Assembly: GCA_937902805.1 (NCBI GenBank)
Contig: CALEMB010000096.1
Coordinates: 1-50,777 of the forward strand
From: an uncultured Bacteroidales bacterium
GTDB taxonomy: Bacteria; Bacteroidota; Bacteroidia; Bacteroidales; F082
Direction of reading: 5' to 3'
Length of the DNA: 50,777 bases
Shown in pieces: positions 16,306 to 24,882 of the stretch (positions are counted from its first letter, which is position 1; the number at the start of each line of letters is the position of its first letter). The notes below the pieces were generated by a model. The model did not search any database. It was not told where the DNA came from and worked only from the letters and a program-made list of their open reading frames with translations. The position numbers and the translations under genes were made by a program.

Positions 16306-17537
16306 GACTGCCGCTGTTCATAGCAAACCGTTACCTCCTCGCCAAGAAAAGCCACAACCTCATTAATATCATCACATGGATTTCCATCCTGGGTATTAGT
16401 GTGGGTTCTTTCGCGCTTATCGTTGTGCTGAGTGCTTTCAATGGCCTGGAGAAGGTGATTTCGGAGATGAACAATAGCCTCACACCCGACCTGCAAATCG
16501 CTGCCGTGAAAGGCAAGACCATCGACTTGACGGTGTTTCCTTTGGGACAACTCAAAAATATCCAAGGCGTTGACTATGTGATTCCAACAATTACCGAAGA
16601 TGCGCTGTTTCGTGCCAACGACAAGCAGCATATAGGTCAAGTGAAAGGTGTGAGCGTTGAATACCAAGAGATTGAGCGATTGAATGAAATCACCCATGGC
16701 GATAATGGCTTGCTGCTTTCCGACGGAGAATACGATTTTGCCGTGCCAGGAATGGGCGTGGCATGGTATCTCGGCATTAATGCCTATAATCCCTACGCGA
16801 TGGTGCGTGTCTATGTGCCCAAACGTGGCAACGCCTCGCTGATGAGCCTCGAAAACAGCTTCAATTCCGATGTGCTGACGGTGCGTAGCGTGTTTGCCAC
16901 CGAACAGGAACAAGACGAAAAGCTGGTGCTTGTGCCTTTCAACTGGCTTTCTGAACTGCTTGAATATGAAAACAAAGCATCTAACGTGGAGCTTTTTACC
17001 GCACCGAATGCCGATATTAATAAGATTAAAAAGGAGGTGAAAACTGTGATAGGGGAGGACTTCACCGTGAAGAACCAGCAGGAGCAGCAAGAGACGCTTT
17101 ACAGAATCATGCGTTCCGAGAAATGGGCGGTATATGTTATCCTCACATTCATCTTGATTTTGGCCACCTTTAATGTGGTAGGCTCACTCTCTATGCTGAT
17201 GATTGATAAGCGCAAGGATACCGAAATCTTGAAATCCATGGGTGCTGACAATAAATTAATTCAGCGCATCTTCATGAACGAGGGCTTGCTGATTTCTGTG
17301 GCGGGCGGTATCATAGGATTATTGCTGGGCATAATTTTGGTGCTGTTACAGCAACAGTTTGGCTTCGTGAAGTTCGGCACAGGCGGCAATTATGTGGTAG
17401 ATGCCTATCCCGTCCTGCTGAAGTTCAAGGATGTGCTGCTGATTTTCGCCACGATTCTGGTGGTGGGCTGCACTTCGGCTTTCCTCACAGTAAGACATGC
17501 CATGCGGAAAGAAAGCGCTTCGCTTAAGGCCAATTAA
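16302..17537 (+). CDS. LolC/E-like ABC transporter permease (FtsX/MacB type)
   Basis: This 411-residue inner-membrane permease is of the lipoprotein-release type. The N-terminal helix is preceded by PLFIANRYLLAKKSHN, as in LolC/LolE (ITWISILGISVGSFALIVVL), followed by a large periplasmic MacB-like domain (about 45-265). Three C-terminal helices follow (VILTFILILATFNVVGSLSM; LLISVAGGIIGLLLGIILVL; VLLIFATILVVGCTSAFLTV) with the FtsX-type cytoplasmic helix KRKDTEILKSMGADNKLIQR. It starts with GTG inside the rbfA stop. The matching ATPase (LolD) is not in the window. Its 3' end overlaps rsmA by 4 nt, converging. Confidence 0.9.
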   Translation: MRLPLFIANRYLLAKKSHNLINIITWISILGISVGSFALIVVLSAFNGLEKVISEMNNSLTPDLQIAAVKGKTIDLTVFPLGQLKNIQGVDYVIPTITEDALFRANDKQHIGQVKGVSVEYQEIERLNEITHGDNGLLLSDGEYDFAVPGMGVAWYLGINAYNPYAMVRVYVPKRGNASLMSLENSFNSDVLTVRSVFATEQEQDEKLVLVPFNWLSELLEYENKASNVELFTAPNADINKIKKEVKTVIGEDFTVKNQQEQQETLYRIMRSEKWAVYVILTFILILATFNVVGSLSMLMIDKRKDTEILKSMGADNKLIQRIFMNEGLLISVAGGIIGLLLGIILVLLQQQFGFVKFGTGGNYVVDAYPVLLKFKDVLLIFATILVVGCTSAFLTVRHAMRKESASLKAN

Positions 17538-18310
17538 TGAATTGGATGTTCTCCAATCAAATTTGTCAAATTAATAAAATCTTGCACCGACAGTTGCTCT
17601 GGTCGTTTGTTGAAGACCTCGTTTTCGATGATGTCGGGGCTGAGCATGGGGCGTAGCGAGTTGCGCATAGTCTTGCGGCGTTGGTTGAAGGCCTGCTTGA
17701 CAATGCTCACAAACAGTTTTTCGTCGCAGCCCAAATCGGTGGTGGCATAGCGCCGCATCTTGATGACCGCTGACTTCACTTTTGGAGGCGGATTGAAGAC
17801 GTTTTCATGTACGGTGAACAGATATTCGATGTCGTACCAAGCTTGCATCAGCACGCTGAGAATGCCGTAGGTCTTGCTGCCTTCCTTGGCGGCCATGCGT
17901 TCGGCCATCTCTTTCTGCACCATGCCCACCACTTCTACCACTTGTTCTTTGTATTTCAACACTTGGAAGAAAATCTGGCTGCTGATGTTGTAAGGGAAAT
18001 TGCCTATGATGGCCATGTTTTGCTGCCCGTATTGGCTGAGGTTGGAACGAAGGAAGTCGCCTTGGATGAGATGGTCACCGAGGGTGGGGAAGTGGACCTT
18101 CAGGTAGTCGATGGACTCATGGTCGATTTCGATAACATAGAATTTGTCGCGGATGTCGTTCACCATGTATTGGGTCAACACACCCGTGCCGGCACCCACC
18201 TCGATGACGGTTTCCACGTCGGGCGACAACTGCTCCACGATGCGTTTCGCTATGTTTTGGTCGGTCAGGAAATGCTGGCCTAAACTCTTTTTGGGTCTGA
18301 CTTCTTGCAT
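17534..18310 (-). CDS. rsmA: 16S rRNA (A1518/A1519) dimethyltransferase RsmA/KsgA
   Basis: This 258-residue SAM-dependent enzyme dimethylates two adjacent adenines in the helix-45 loop of 16S rRNA during 30S biogenesis. Motifs: KKSLGQHFLTDQNIAKRIVE at the N-terminus, EVGAGTGVLTQYM (SAM motif I), IEIDHE (acidic loop), NFPYNISSQI (catalytic NxPY) and the C-terminal FNQRRKTMRNSL. I moved the start to the ATG at 18310 because residues before MQEVRPKK in the longer frame are not family-like. It converges with the permease gene. Confidence 0.95.
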   Translation of the reverse strand: MQEVRPKKSLGQHFLTDQNIAKRIVEQLSPDVETVIEVGAGTGVLTQYMVNDIRDKFYVIEIDHESIDYLKVHFPTLGDHLIQGDFLRSNLSQYGQQNMAIIGNFPYNISSQIFFQVLKYKEQVVEVVGMVQKEMAERMAAKEGSKTYGILSVLMQAWYDIEYLFTVHENVFNPPPKVKSAVIKMRRYATTDLGCDEKLFVSIVKQAFNQRRKTMRNSLRPMLSPDIIENEVFNKRPEQLSVQDFINLTNLIGEHPIH

Positions 18311-18343
18311 AATTATCGTTTTTTTTTGGCATCCGCCAATTTC

Positions 18344-18387
18344 CCCGACGTTTCGCATCGGGCTGTAATAATTCGCCCTTTCAGGGC
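18344..18387. repeat. Two short hairpins upstream of rsmA
   Basis: CCCGA...TCGGG (18344-18362) and GCCCTTTCAGGGC (18375-18387, 5-bp stem, TTC loop) stand next to each other between rsmA and the TPR gene. Neither is followed by a clear U-run. Such paired GC hairpins in an otherwise AT-rich gap look like a REP-type dispersed repeat. Confidence 0.5.
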
Positions 18388-18390
18388 TAC

Positions 18391-18445
18391 CTCTCACCTC
18401 CTACTTCATACCTCCTACTTCATACCTCCTACCTCATAACTTCCT
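18391..18445. repeat. Heptad array with three 14-bp tandem copies
   Basis: CCTCCTACTTCATA occurs at 18397-18410 and 18411-18424, and as CCTCCTACCTCATA at 18425-18438. Each 14-mer is two related 7-mers, so the phase is again 7 nt. The last units run over the stop codon of the TPR gene. Confidence 0.75.
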
Positions 18446-20281
18446 ATAGTTTTTCTTCGCTTGTGCGGTATAAATGCTCGTCGGGTATTCGTCAATCAGC
18501 TGCTCGTAATGTTGCTTAGCCAATTCTTTGTTTTTCAAATTATTGTGCTCTATTAATGCGGCATGCATCAGGGCGGCATCAGTCATATAACTCTCGGGGT
18601 ACTGCTCCACGATTTGCAGATACAATTGCTCAGCGGCTTCATAGTCTTTGCGTTTCTCCGCAATCTCGCCCTTGCGGAACAAGGCATGCGGTATGCTGAT
18701 TTCGTTGCCGTTAACGATGATTTCATCAAGCAGGATGACGGCTTCGTCTTCGCGTTGCTGGTAGATGCGATAGTCGGCGCGTGCCAAGCGATTGAGTTCC
18801 TCGCCCGTGTCGTCCATTTCCAGGTTGTCCTTGATGACGAGCGAGAGCGTCATGGCGTCGTTGGCGATGAGCTTGGAGGTGGCGGCTTTCAGCACTTTCA
18901 GTTGGCTTTGTGCCCATTCGTACTCACCGATGAAATAGCGCAGCTGTGCATTTTTGAAGCGTGCCTCATGTCCCAGCGGTTCTTCCTTCAGGCTTTTGTC
19001 GACTTGGCTGTAGAGCAGCGTGGCCTCCCAAACCTCGTCTTGGCGAAGATAGATGTCGCCCAATTTCAGCTTTAGCTCGGCTTGGCCTTGTTTGCTGTTC
19101 ACTTGTTCTATTGTCTTGGTGAGCAAGGCGATGGCCTCGTCGGTTTGGTCCATTTGATAGGTCATGATGTCAGCTTGGATCAGCGTCAGTCTCGACAGGT
19201 TGTCGGTGCCGATTTCGTTATAGGCTTCGTCGATGCGTTTCGACAGCCTCTCATAGGCTTTGGCGTCGCCGTGGTTTTCAGCTTTCAGTTTCAAATAGTC
19301 CGCATTAATGGTGCCGATAAGCGCTTGTCCATAAAAGGGATTGCCTTTGCCCTTGTCCAAGATGTAGCTGTACCCTTCCTTGGCGATGTCGAATTGTTTG
19401 TTGTTCAGGCATATGCTGGCCAAACTATAGATCTGTGCGTCTTGGTCGTGGGTTTTGCGGTCGATGCTTTGACATTGGGCCAAGGCGATGTCGTAGTCTT
19501 CCTGCTGTAGTGCAAACCATACCAGCAGTTGGGCGTATTCAAGGTTGTCAGGCTTTTCTTGGGCTTGTTTCAGGAGGGCGACGCGCAATTCATCGGCAAA
19601 GCTGTGGTTCACGTCATAGAACAATATCGACTGTAGGATATTGCGGATGTTGTTGTATTGTCCAGGATGAACCTCCAACTCAAGGAAATAGTAGCGGAAC
19701 GCCTCTTGGTAGTTGGCCGACTGTCTGCAAACGTTGGCCTGTTCCATATAAAAGGTCTCTTTCCCGTCGAGGAGTTTGTTGCCTTTTTCCAACACCGCCA
19801 AAGCCAGGTCATTCAAGCCTCTGGAGAGAAAGCCGTAACTGATATTTCGGATGTTCGCGGCATTGTCCGTGAGGCCGTTCAAGATCTCATTGGACAATTT
19901 CTTTGCCTTGTCCGTCTTGCCTTGCATGGTGTAGACATAGACGAGGTCGGTGTTGGCTTTGTTGTAGTTGGGTTGTTTCTTGGCGAAGGACTTCAGTTCT
20001 TTCTCGGCTTTGTCGTAATCTTTGAGCTGCAGAAGGCACTCCAAATACTGCTGGAAATGCCCCGTTTGCCCCGATTTCTCATAGAGTTTGCTGTAAACGT
20101 CTCGGGCATTCTCGTAGTCTTGGTCGCGGTAATATTGGCTGGCCAGTTGCTCGTCAATTTGGAATTGCTCCTTTTGTTGGGCATTCGTTTTCTTGCCCTT
20201 TGGCGGCGTGCTGATTTGCCCGCTCATCTGCATGATGAAAGCGGCATTAATCAATAGGATGAAAAGCCAGCGTTGCTTCAT
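18434..20281 (-). CDS. Exported tetratricopeptide-repeat protein
   Basis: This 615-residue protein has a signal peptide (MKQRWLFILLINAAFIMQMSGQ) and then mostly TPR-like helical hairpins. Examples are SQYYRDQDYENARDVYSKLY, YLECLLQLKDYDKAEKELKS, and near the C-terminus YEAAEQLYLQIVEQYPESYM and LAKQHYEQLIDEYPTSIYTA. The end resembles outer-membrane/periplasmic TPR proteins that scaffold envelope complexes; partner unknown. It starts 8 bp after the coiled-coil lipoprotein gene, so the two are an operon and may act together. I chose the ATG at 20281 rather than a TTG two codons earlier. Confidence 0.85.
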   Translation of the reverse strand: MKQRWLFILLINAAFIMQMSGQISTPPKGKKTNAQQKEQFQIDEQLASQYYRDQDYENARDVYSKLYEKSGQTGHFQQYLECLLQLKDYDKAEKELKSFAKKQPNYNKANTDLVYVYTMQGKTDKAKKLSNEILNGLTDNAANIRNISYGFLSRGLNDLALAVLEKGNKLLDGKETFYMEQANVCRQSANYQEAFRYYFLELEVHPGQYNNIRNILQSILFYDVNHSFADELRVALLKQAQEKPDNLEYAQLLVWFALQQEDYDIALAQCQSIDRKTHDQDAQIYSLASICLNNKQFDIAKEGYSYILDKGKGNPFYGQALIGTINADYLKLKAENHGDAKAYERLSKRIDEAYNEIGTDNLSRLTLIQADIMTYQMDQTDEAIALLTKTIEQVNSKQGQAELKLKLGDIYLRQDEVWEATLLYSQVDKSLKEEPLGHEARFKNAQLRYFIGEYEWAQSQLKVLKAATSKLIANDAMTLSLVIKDNLEMDDTGEELNRLARADYRIYQQREDEAVILLDEIIVNGNEISIPHALFRKGEIAEKRKDYEAAEQLYLQIVEQYPESYMTDAALMHAALIEHNNLKNKELAKQHYEQLIDEYPTSIYTAQAKKNYRKL

Positions 20282-20289
20282 GGACAATA

Positions 20290-20802
20290 CTATCTTTGCA
20301 TTTTCAGGGCATCCAGGTCTTTTTGGCAGTTGCCGAAACGGTCTTGGAAATACTGCACTTGGTTGCTCAGCCTGTTGACGTATTCAGTCTCGGTGTTGAT
20401 ATACACCTCCACCAGCGAGTCGGAGAGGTAATGGCTTTCGGCATCAGCCTTGAGGCGGTCGAGTTGAAGCAGGGTGGAATCTATCTCGGCCTGCATCACG
20501 GGCTTGGTGTCTTTGAATTGTTCGAGGTAGGCCTGCACCAGCTGCAAGGTCTCGAACGATTTCTCCACTTGCTCTTCTTCTTGGTATTGTAGCAACGAGT
20601 CGCAGGTCATGAAGTCCTTTTCAAGCGTCACGAAGTCTTTGGTCTCGAGGTCGCTCAAGGTCTTAGAATTGGTTTGCACCTGCTTTTTCAGGCTGTCGAT
20701 TTTGTCGATGTTAGTTTCAGGTGCGTTGTGGCAGCCGCCTAGAGCCAGTCCCAAGGTGAACAGGCCGCCAAGGAGTATCGTTTTTATTAATCTCAGGTTC
20801 AT
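20290..20802 (-). CDS. Coiled-coil lipoprotein, unknown function
   Basis: I do not recognise this 170-residue protein by family. A lipoprotein signal (MNLRLIKTILLGGLFTLGLA) leads to LGGC with Cys about 24. The rest is charged and helical with heptad-like spacing (IDKIDSLKKQVQTNSKTLSD; LLQLDRLKADAESHYLSDSL), predicting a long coiled coil. It is the first gene of the operon with the TPR protein, behind its own promoter box. A periplasmic spacer or scaffold role is inferred. Confidence 0.75.
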   Translation of the reverse strand: MNLRLIKTILLGGLFTLGLALGGCHNAPETNIDKIDSLKKQVQTNSKTLSDLETKDFVTLEKDFMTCDSLLQYQEEEQVEKSFETLQLVQAYLEQFKDTKPVMQAEIDSTLLQLDRLKADAESHYLSDSLVEVYINTETEYVNRLSNQVQYFQDRFGNCQKDLDALKMQR

Positions 20803-20821
20803 AGGTTCGTTTAATAATGCG

Positions 20822-20829
20822 CAAAGATA
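20822..20829 (-). promoter_or_regulatory. -7 promoter box for lipoprotein-TPR operon
   Basis: CAAAGATA on the plus strand is TATCTTTG on the coding strand, 19 bases before the ATG at 20802. Confidence 0.65.
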
Positions 20830-20861
20830 CGCATTTTAGCGGAAACTGGATTTTATGGCAT

Positions 20862-20896
20862 AAAAAATCCCGACTATCGTAACGATGGTCGGGATT
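20862..20896 (-). terminator. Rho-independent terminator of rplU-rpmA
   Basis: AATCCCGACTATCG (20866-20879) pairs with CGATGGTCGGGATT (20883-20896) with one G-U-type mismatch and a 3-nt loop. On the minus strand the stem is followed by a T-run (TTTTTTA). It sits 20 bp after the rpmA stop. Confidence 0.9.
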
Positions 20897-20916
20897 CGTA
20901 TGATGTTACGAATTGC

Positions 20917-21189
20917 TTAATCGGTGACTTCGGCTTCGACGGGAAGGATGGAGACGAAGGACTTGCCTTCTCTCTTCTTCTTGAACTCGACGATACCATC
21001 ACATAAAGCATATAATGTGTGGTCTTTGCCCATGCCGACGTTCTTGCCGGGATAGTGCTTCGTGCCGCGCTGACGAACGATGATGTTACCAGCAATGGCG
21101 GCTTGTCCACCGAAAAGTTTCACTCCGAGTCGCTTACTAGCTGACTCACGACCGTTCTCGGAACTACCAACGCCTTTTTTGTGTGCCAT
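20917..21189 (-). CDS. rpmA: 50S ribosomal protein L27
   Basis: This 90-residue protein binds near the peptidyl-transferase centre. It has the conserved start MAHKKGVGSSENGRESASKR, then LGVKLFGGQ and NIIVRQRGTKHYPGKNVGMG. It begins directly MAHKKG, without the cleaved N-terminal extension of Firmicutes L27. It follows rplU by 23 bp, the standard L21-L27 operon, and ends at a strong terminator. Confidence 0.98.
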   Translation of the reverse strand: MAHKKGVGSSENGRESASKRLGVKLFGGQAAIAGNIIVRQRGTKHYPGKNVGMGKDHTLYALCDGIVEFKKKREGKSFVSILPVEAEVTD

Positions 21190-21212
21190 ATCTCTTTAGA
21201 TTTTTCGGGTTT

Positions 21213-21524
21213 TTATTCAGTGATGTTTTCAATCTGGATCTTGCTCAGATACTGACGGTGACCGTTAGACGTCTGATATCCTTTTCTTCTCTTCTTCTTG
21301 AAAACGATAATCTTGTTGCCTTTGAGGTGCTGCATCACCGTGGCTTCGACACTGGCGCCGGCTACCGTCGGGGCTCCCACTTTCGTCGAACCGTCGTTTC
21401 CAATTAATAATACCTTGTCGAAAGCAACCTTGCTTCCTTCTTCTTCGTGCAGTCTGTTGACGAAGATCTGCTGACCCTTCTCAACTTTGAACTGTTGTCC
21501 TGCGATTTCTACTATTGCGTACAT
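21213..21524 (-). CDS. rplU: 50S ribosomal protein L21
   Basis: This 103-residue 23S-rRNA-binding protein has the typical start MYAIVEIAGQQFKVEKGQ, the central FDKVLLIGNDGSTKVGAP and the C-terminal motif KKRRKGYQTSNGHRQ. It is first in the rplU-rpmA operon, 48 bp from a consensus -7 box. Confidence 0.98.
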   Translation of the reverse strand: MYAIVEIAGQQFKVEKGQQIFVNRLHEEEGSKVAFDKVLLIGNDGSTKVGAPTVAGASVEATVMQHLKGNKIIVFKKKRRKGYQTSNGHRQYLSKIQIENITE

Positions 21525-21572
21525 TTCTCTATATCTTTAAGTTAGATACTGACTCTCTTTTTTTTCGGACTG

Positions 21573-21580
21573 CAAAAATA
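21573..21580 (-). promoter_or_regulatory. -7 promoter box for rplU
   Basis: CAAAAATA on the plus strand is TATTTTTG on the coding strand, about 49 bases before the rplU ATG, giving a leader of about 40 nt. Confidence 0.65.
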
Positions 21581-21738
21581 CAACTTTTTTCAATCGGTCA
21601 AGGTTTTCTTTACTTTTTTCTCATTAATTTTCTCAAAAAAGTCGTGTTGTATTTTGTAATACGTTGATAAATAAAAAGATACATTTTTACATTAATTCTT
21701 GTATTTTGTGCATCGGAAAATCATGTCATTATTTTTTT

Positions 21739-21746
21739 TACCTTTG
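21739..21746 (+). promoter_or_regulatory. -7 promoter box for ECF sigma gene
   Basis: TACCTTTG fits TAnnTTTG and lies 33 bases before the ATG at 21780. The housekeeping-type box suggests the sigma gene is transcribed by the primary sigma factor, at least basally. Confidence 0.6.
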
Positions 21747-21779
21747 CGCCCTGTTTTTGTTGCGTTTATTAATTAATTG

Positions 21780-22322
21780 ATGGACGAGAACCAACTCAAT
21801 AACCTCATAGAGAGAATGAAAACCGGTGATAGGGAATCTTTCAACCAGGTTTTTCGTCGTTATTATTCTCCATTGGTTCGTTTTTGTGTCCGTTTTGTCG
21901 CCGACACCGACATCGCAGCAGAAATAGTCCAGGATTTGTTTGTCAAGTTGTGGTCGAATCGCGAGAAACTATCTTTCAATACCTCTTTCGAGTCTTACAT
22001 GCTCACTTCGGTGCGCAATTCCGCCATCACCTATATTAATAAAGAGCGCTCCCACGCCGAGGCCAACCTTAGGGTATATTCCGATGAATCCGACAACAAC
22101 GATCCTTCCGAGACACTTCAGTCGAATAATTTGGAAGAGTCGTACCGCCAAATCCTGAAAACCATGCCCGAAAAACGTCGCGAGGTATTTCTCGCCAGCC
22201 GTTTCGATGGCCTAAAATACGCAGAAATAGCAGAAAAACTTGGCATCTCCCCAAAAACAGTGGAGGCCCAAATGAGCGCCGCCATCAAGCAGCTCAGAGA
22301 AGGACTGAAAGCGTATCTCTAA
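21780..22322 (+). CDS. ECF RNA polymerase sigma factor
   Basis: This 180-residue extracytoplasmic-function sigma factor resembles the Bacteroidetes FecI-like group. Region 2 is RYYSPLVRFCVRFVADTDIA then EIVQDLFVKLW (about 25-60). Region 4 is MPEKRREVFLASRFDGLKYA then EIAEKLGISPKTVEAQMSAA (about 122-165), a clear helix-turn-helix. The anti-sigma gene follows after 123 bp, then an STN-domain protein. I infer that this factor drives the downstream surface-protein genes. The ATG at 21780 directly follows a TTG and is preferred. Confidence 0.95.
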   Translation: MDENQLNNLIERMKTGDRESFNQVFRRYYSPLVRFCVRFVADTDIAAEIVQDLFVKLWSNREKLSFNTSFESYMLTSVRNSAITYINKERSHAEANLRVYSDESDNNDPSETLQSNNLEESYRQILKTMPEKRREVFLASRFDGLKYAEIAEKLGISPKTVEAQMSAAIKQLREGLKAYL

Positions 22323-22445
22323 GGCTTTCGCAGACCTCTCAACCTCTTTTTTACGAAAAAAATCGAATATTTTTCATTTTTGACTAAGGGTAAAACCGTA
22401 GTTGTTAGTCATATAGATGAAAAAAGCGAAAAATTCGGTGAAAAA

Positions 22446-23468
22446 ATGAACTTGGTTAACGACAAATATGAGGCTTTGGTCAGGAGTTGCCTCGACGGGA
22501 AATGCGCGTCGGAGGAGGCTCTTGAACTGCTTTCTTGGGTTGCCGAGTCGGAAGAAAACCGAATTTATTTCAAGTCTCAAAAAGAAGCCGATGAGGTGTG
22601 GAACCTCACCGATTTCGCGATGCCCGATGACGCGGCCCTTGATGTAGAGGCTGCCCTCGATGTGGTCAACCAAAGAATCGATACGATAGAAGAAAGCGGA
22701 GCCAAGATCGTTGAGATGCCATGGCTGCGCAGAAATTACAAGTATGTGTCGGGCATTGCAGCAGCGCTTGTCGTCGCCCTTTTCCTCGGATTCCTCGTTG
22801 TGAAGCCTATGAGTTCCACTGTTACGGTGGCTTTGAATGAGCAGAACATTGAGAATCCAGTGATGTTGCCCGATGGCACTTCGGTGACCTATAGCGGCGC
22901 AGCTGAAATCACCTATCCTAAGCATTTCATCAAATCGACTCGTTCCGTCGACTTCGAAGGTGTCGCCACTTTCGATGTCGTTGCCAACGATAAGCCTTTC
23001 GTCATCCATTGCGACAAGATGGATGTGGAAGTGCTGGGTACCTCGTTCTTGCTGAACGCTGAAGCCTCTTCCGATAAGTATTTCGTTGACCTTTACACCG
23101 GCAAGGTGAAGATGACCGCCTTCGACGAAAAGGGTAACAAACTGTCGCAAGTGGTGGTGCTCCCAGGTGAACGTGGCGTGCTGAATCTCGCCAACTTCGA
23201 GCTGAAGTCACTGACTTATCCCGAGCTTAAAGCTGAAGAGCTGATGACAGAGCATGTGCTCGACTTCAACAATGTCGTCCTCTCGACGATTGTGGAGACT
23301 TTGGAGTATGTCTATAAGGTTGAAATTGACCTCAATGAGGACTATGCAACCAGGAAACTTACCGCTCGTTTCAGCGATCAGGAGACCATTGATGAGGTGC
23401 TCGAAACCATCGCCGCCGTGTTTGATTTCACCGTCACCAAGCAAGACGGCGTTTATCTGATCCGATAA
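22446..23468 (+). CDS. FecR-family anti-sigma factor
   Basis: This 340-residue inner-membrane protein would hold the ECF sigma factor inactive until a periplasmic signal arrives. A cytoplasmic N-domain (about 1-95; LVRSCLDGKCASEEALELLS) precedes one membrane helix (about 100-119; YVSGIAAALVVALFLGFLVV). The periplasmic FecR domain follows (MLPDGTSVTYSGAAEITYP, GVATFDVVANDKPFVIHC, DVEVLGTSFLLNA), and then a C-terminal DUF4974-like domain (about 260-340; HVLDFNNVVLSTIVETLEYV), which in such proteins contacts the STN domain of the receptor. An open frame continues upstream to a TTG at 22380; the first ATG is 22446. Confidence 0.93.
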   Translation: MNLVNDKYEALVRSCLDGKCASEEALELLSWVAESEENRIYFKSQKEADEVWNLTDFAMPDDAALDVEAALDVVNQRIDTIEESGAKIVEMPWLRRNYKYVSGIAAALVVALFLGFLVVKPMSSTVTVALNEQNIENPVMLPDGTSVTYSGAAEITYPKHFIKSTRSVDFEGVATFDVVANDKPFVIHCDKMDVEVLGTSFLLNAEASSDKYFVDLYTGKVKMTAFDEKGNKLSQVVVLPGERGVLNLANFELKSLTYPELKAEELMTEHVLDFNNVVLSTIVETLEYVYKVEIDLNEDYATRKLTARFSDQETIDEVLETIAAVFDFTVTKQDGVYLIR

Positions 23469-23562
23469 GCAAAATCCCTTCCTTACCTACTTTTTAGGAG
23501 AAAATAGGCGTTTTCTCGTTTTTTTGTCGTACTTTAGCGGCCTATTACTAGGCCTATTGGAA

Positions 23563-24879
23563 ATGAGATTTTGCAATTTGAATATACAAACTGAAAAACA
23601 GGCAGATAGGCACTTGGCGCTGCATTTGCTTCCCATATTGTTTTTCTTCTTTTTCTCCTTCATCTTGCCCCAAAAAGGTTGGGCTCAGTCGTTTAACCCC
23701 TTGATTTCTTTCTCGGTGGAGTCATGTTCCCTTGATAAGGCCTTGGAAAAACTCTTTGCGGAATATGAGTTGAATGTGGCCTTCAGCAAGGCGGAGTTGA
23801 GTAAAATCTACATCGAAAAGTACAGTTGTTCCTACAAATCAGTGGAGGAGGTGCTGACCGACCTGCTGAAAGGCACTGACTATGGTTTCAAGAAAATCGG
23901 AAAACAATATGTGATTCGAAAGAACCAGCAATTGGCTGACGACCCCACTGCCACCATTACCCCGCCCGCTGAACAACAGACCACCGTCGTGGCACCCAAG
24001 CAGGAAATCGTGGCCAAAAAGAGAGGTGATACCATCTATGTTTTTGACACACTGAAGATTATTCGCACGGTGATGCGCTACGACACTGTGGTTGAAGTGA
24101 AGCAAGAGATTAAGACGGACACGGTGTATGAGGTGAGATATGAGAGTCCGCAGAAGCCTTATAAGGATAATGGCTGGTTCATCACGCCTTCTCTGACCTT
24201 AAGCTCGGCATGGTTCAAGCATGCTAATGGCTTGCCGCAACCTGAAAATGGTACTTTGGCTTTGACACCAAGTTTAGTATATGCTGTCGGCATGGATGGT
24301 GGCTATAAGTACAAGCGATTGAACGTTGGCTTGAGCCTCGCCTACCGTTCGGTTAGGTATCGTTTTTTGCTCGAAAACACGGAGTATGGCGAAGGTTATT
24401 ATGTGAACGACACGCTTGACACTTATTATACGGTGCATCCGGCTGGCGACACGGCATTTTTCTATGTCGTGGATTCGGTATACAAGCCTGGAAACACCAC
24501 ACATTATGCTTATCGCGACGTGAATCATCTCGACTATCTGAATGTGGGCGTTTTCGCCTCTTTTGATTTCGTCAAGGTGGAGCGTTTCAGGGCATTTGTC
24601 AAGGCAGGTGCCTCGTTCGATTTCTTGGTTGGTTACAGCGGCTCGCTTTATGCCCAAGAGTCGCCGTATCATGCGCCGATTGAAAAGTTGCAGGTGGAGC
24701 CGTTCCGTTTCTCGTATTATGGTGGCTTGGGCTTCGCATTCAAAGTCTCCAATAGTGTGGAGCTGGTGCCTGAAGTACTTTATCGTGCCACCAGTGGCTC
24801 GTTGTATCGTGCCGACTTTCCGTTCGACATGAATATGCGTGCTGTGGATTTCCGTTTGGGACTCACTTATTCTTTCTAA
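23563..24879 (+). CDS. STN-domain protein fused to a small predicted beta-barrel
   Basis: This 438-residue envelope protein has an N-terminal hydrophobic signal (LHLLPILFFFFFSFILPQ) ending GWAQ (about 42). An STN (secretin/TonB N-terminal) domain follows at about 45-125 (FSVESCSLDKALEKLFAEYE, SVEEVLTDLLKGTDYGFKKI), the module that in FecA-type receptors signals to FecR. A Pro/Thr-rich linker follows, then a repetitive stretch with DTIYVFDTL, MRYDTVVEV and TDTVYEV. The last ~235 residues look like an 8-10-strand barrel (ITPSLTLSSAWF; LDYLNVGVFASFDFV) ending LGLTYSF. TonB plug and 22-strand barrel are absent, so this is not a normal transducing receptor. It directly follows fecR, and its stop is 3 bp before the next gene. 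TACTTTAG at 23530-23537 is a near-consensus box. Confidence 0.8.
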   Translation: MRFCNLNIQTEKQADRHLALHLLPILFFFFFSFILPQKGWAQSFNPLISFSVESCSLDKALEKLFAEYELNVAFSKAELSKIYIEKYSCSYKSVEEVLTDLLKGTDYGFKKIGKQYVIRKNQQLADDPTATITPPAEQQTTVVAPKQEIVAKKRGDTIYVFDTLKIIRTVMRYDTVVEVKQEIKTDTVYEVRYESPQKPYKDNGWFITPSLTLSSAWFKHANGLPQPENGTLALTPSLVYAVGMDGGYKYKRLNVGLSLAYRSVRYRFLLENTEYGEGYYVNDTLDTYYTVHPAGDTAFFYVVDSVYKPGNTTHYAYRDVNHLDYLNVGVFASFDFVKVERFRAFVKAGASFDFLVGYSGSLYAQESPYHAPIEKLQVEPFRFSYYGGLGFAFKVSNSVELVPEVLYRATSGSLYRADFPFDMNMRAVDFRLGLTYSF

Positions 24880-24882
24880 TCC

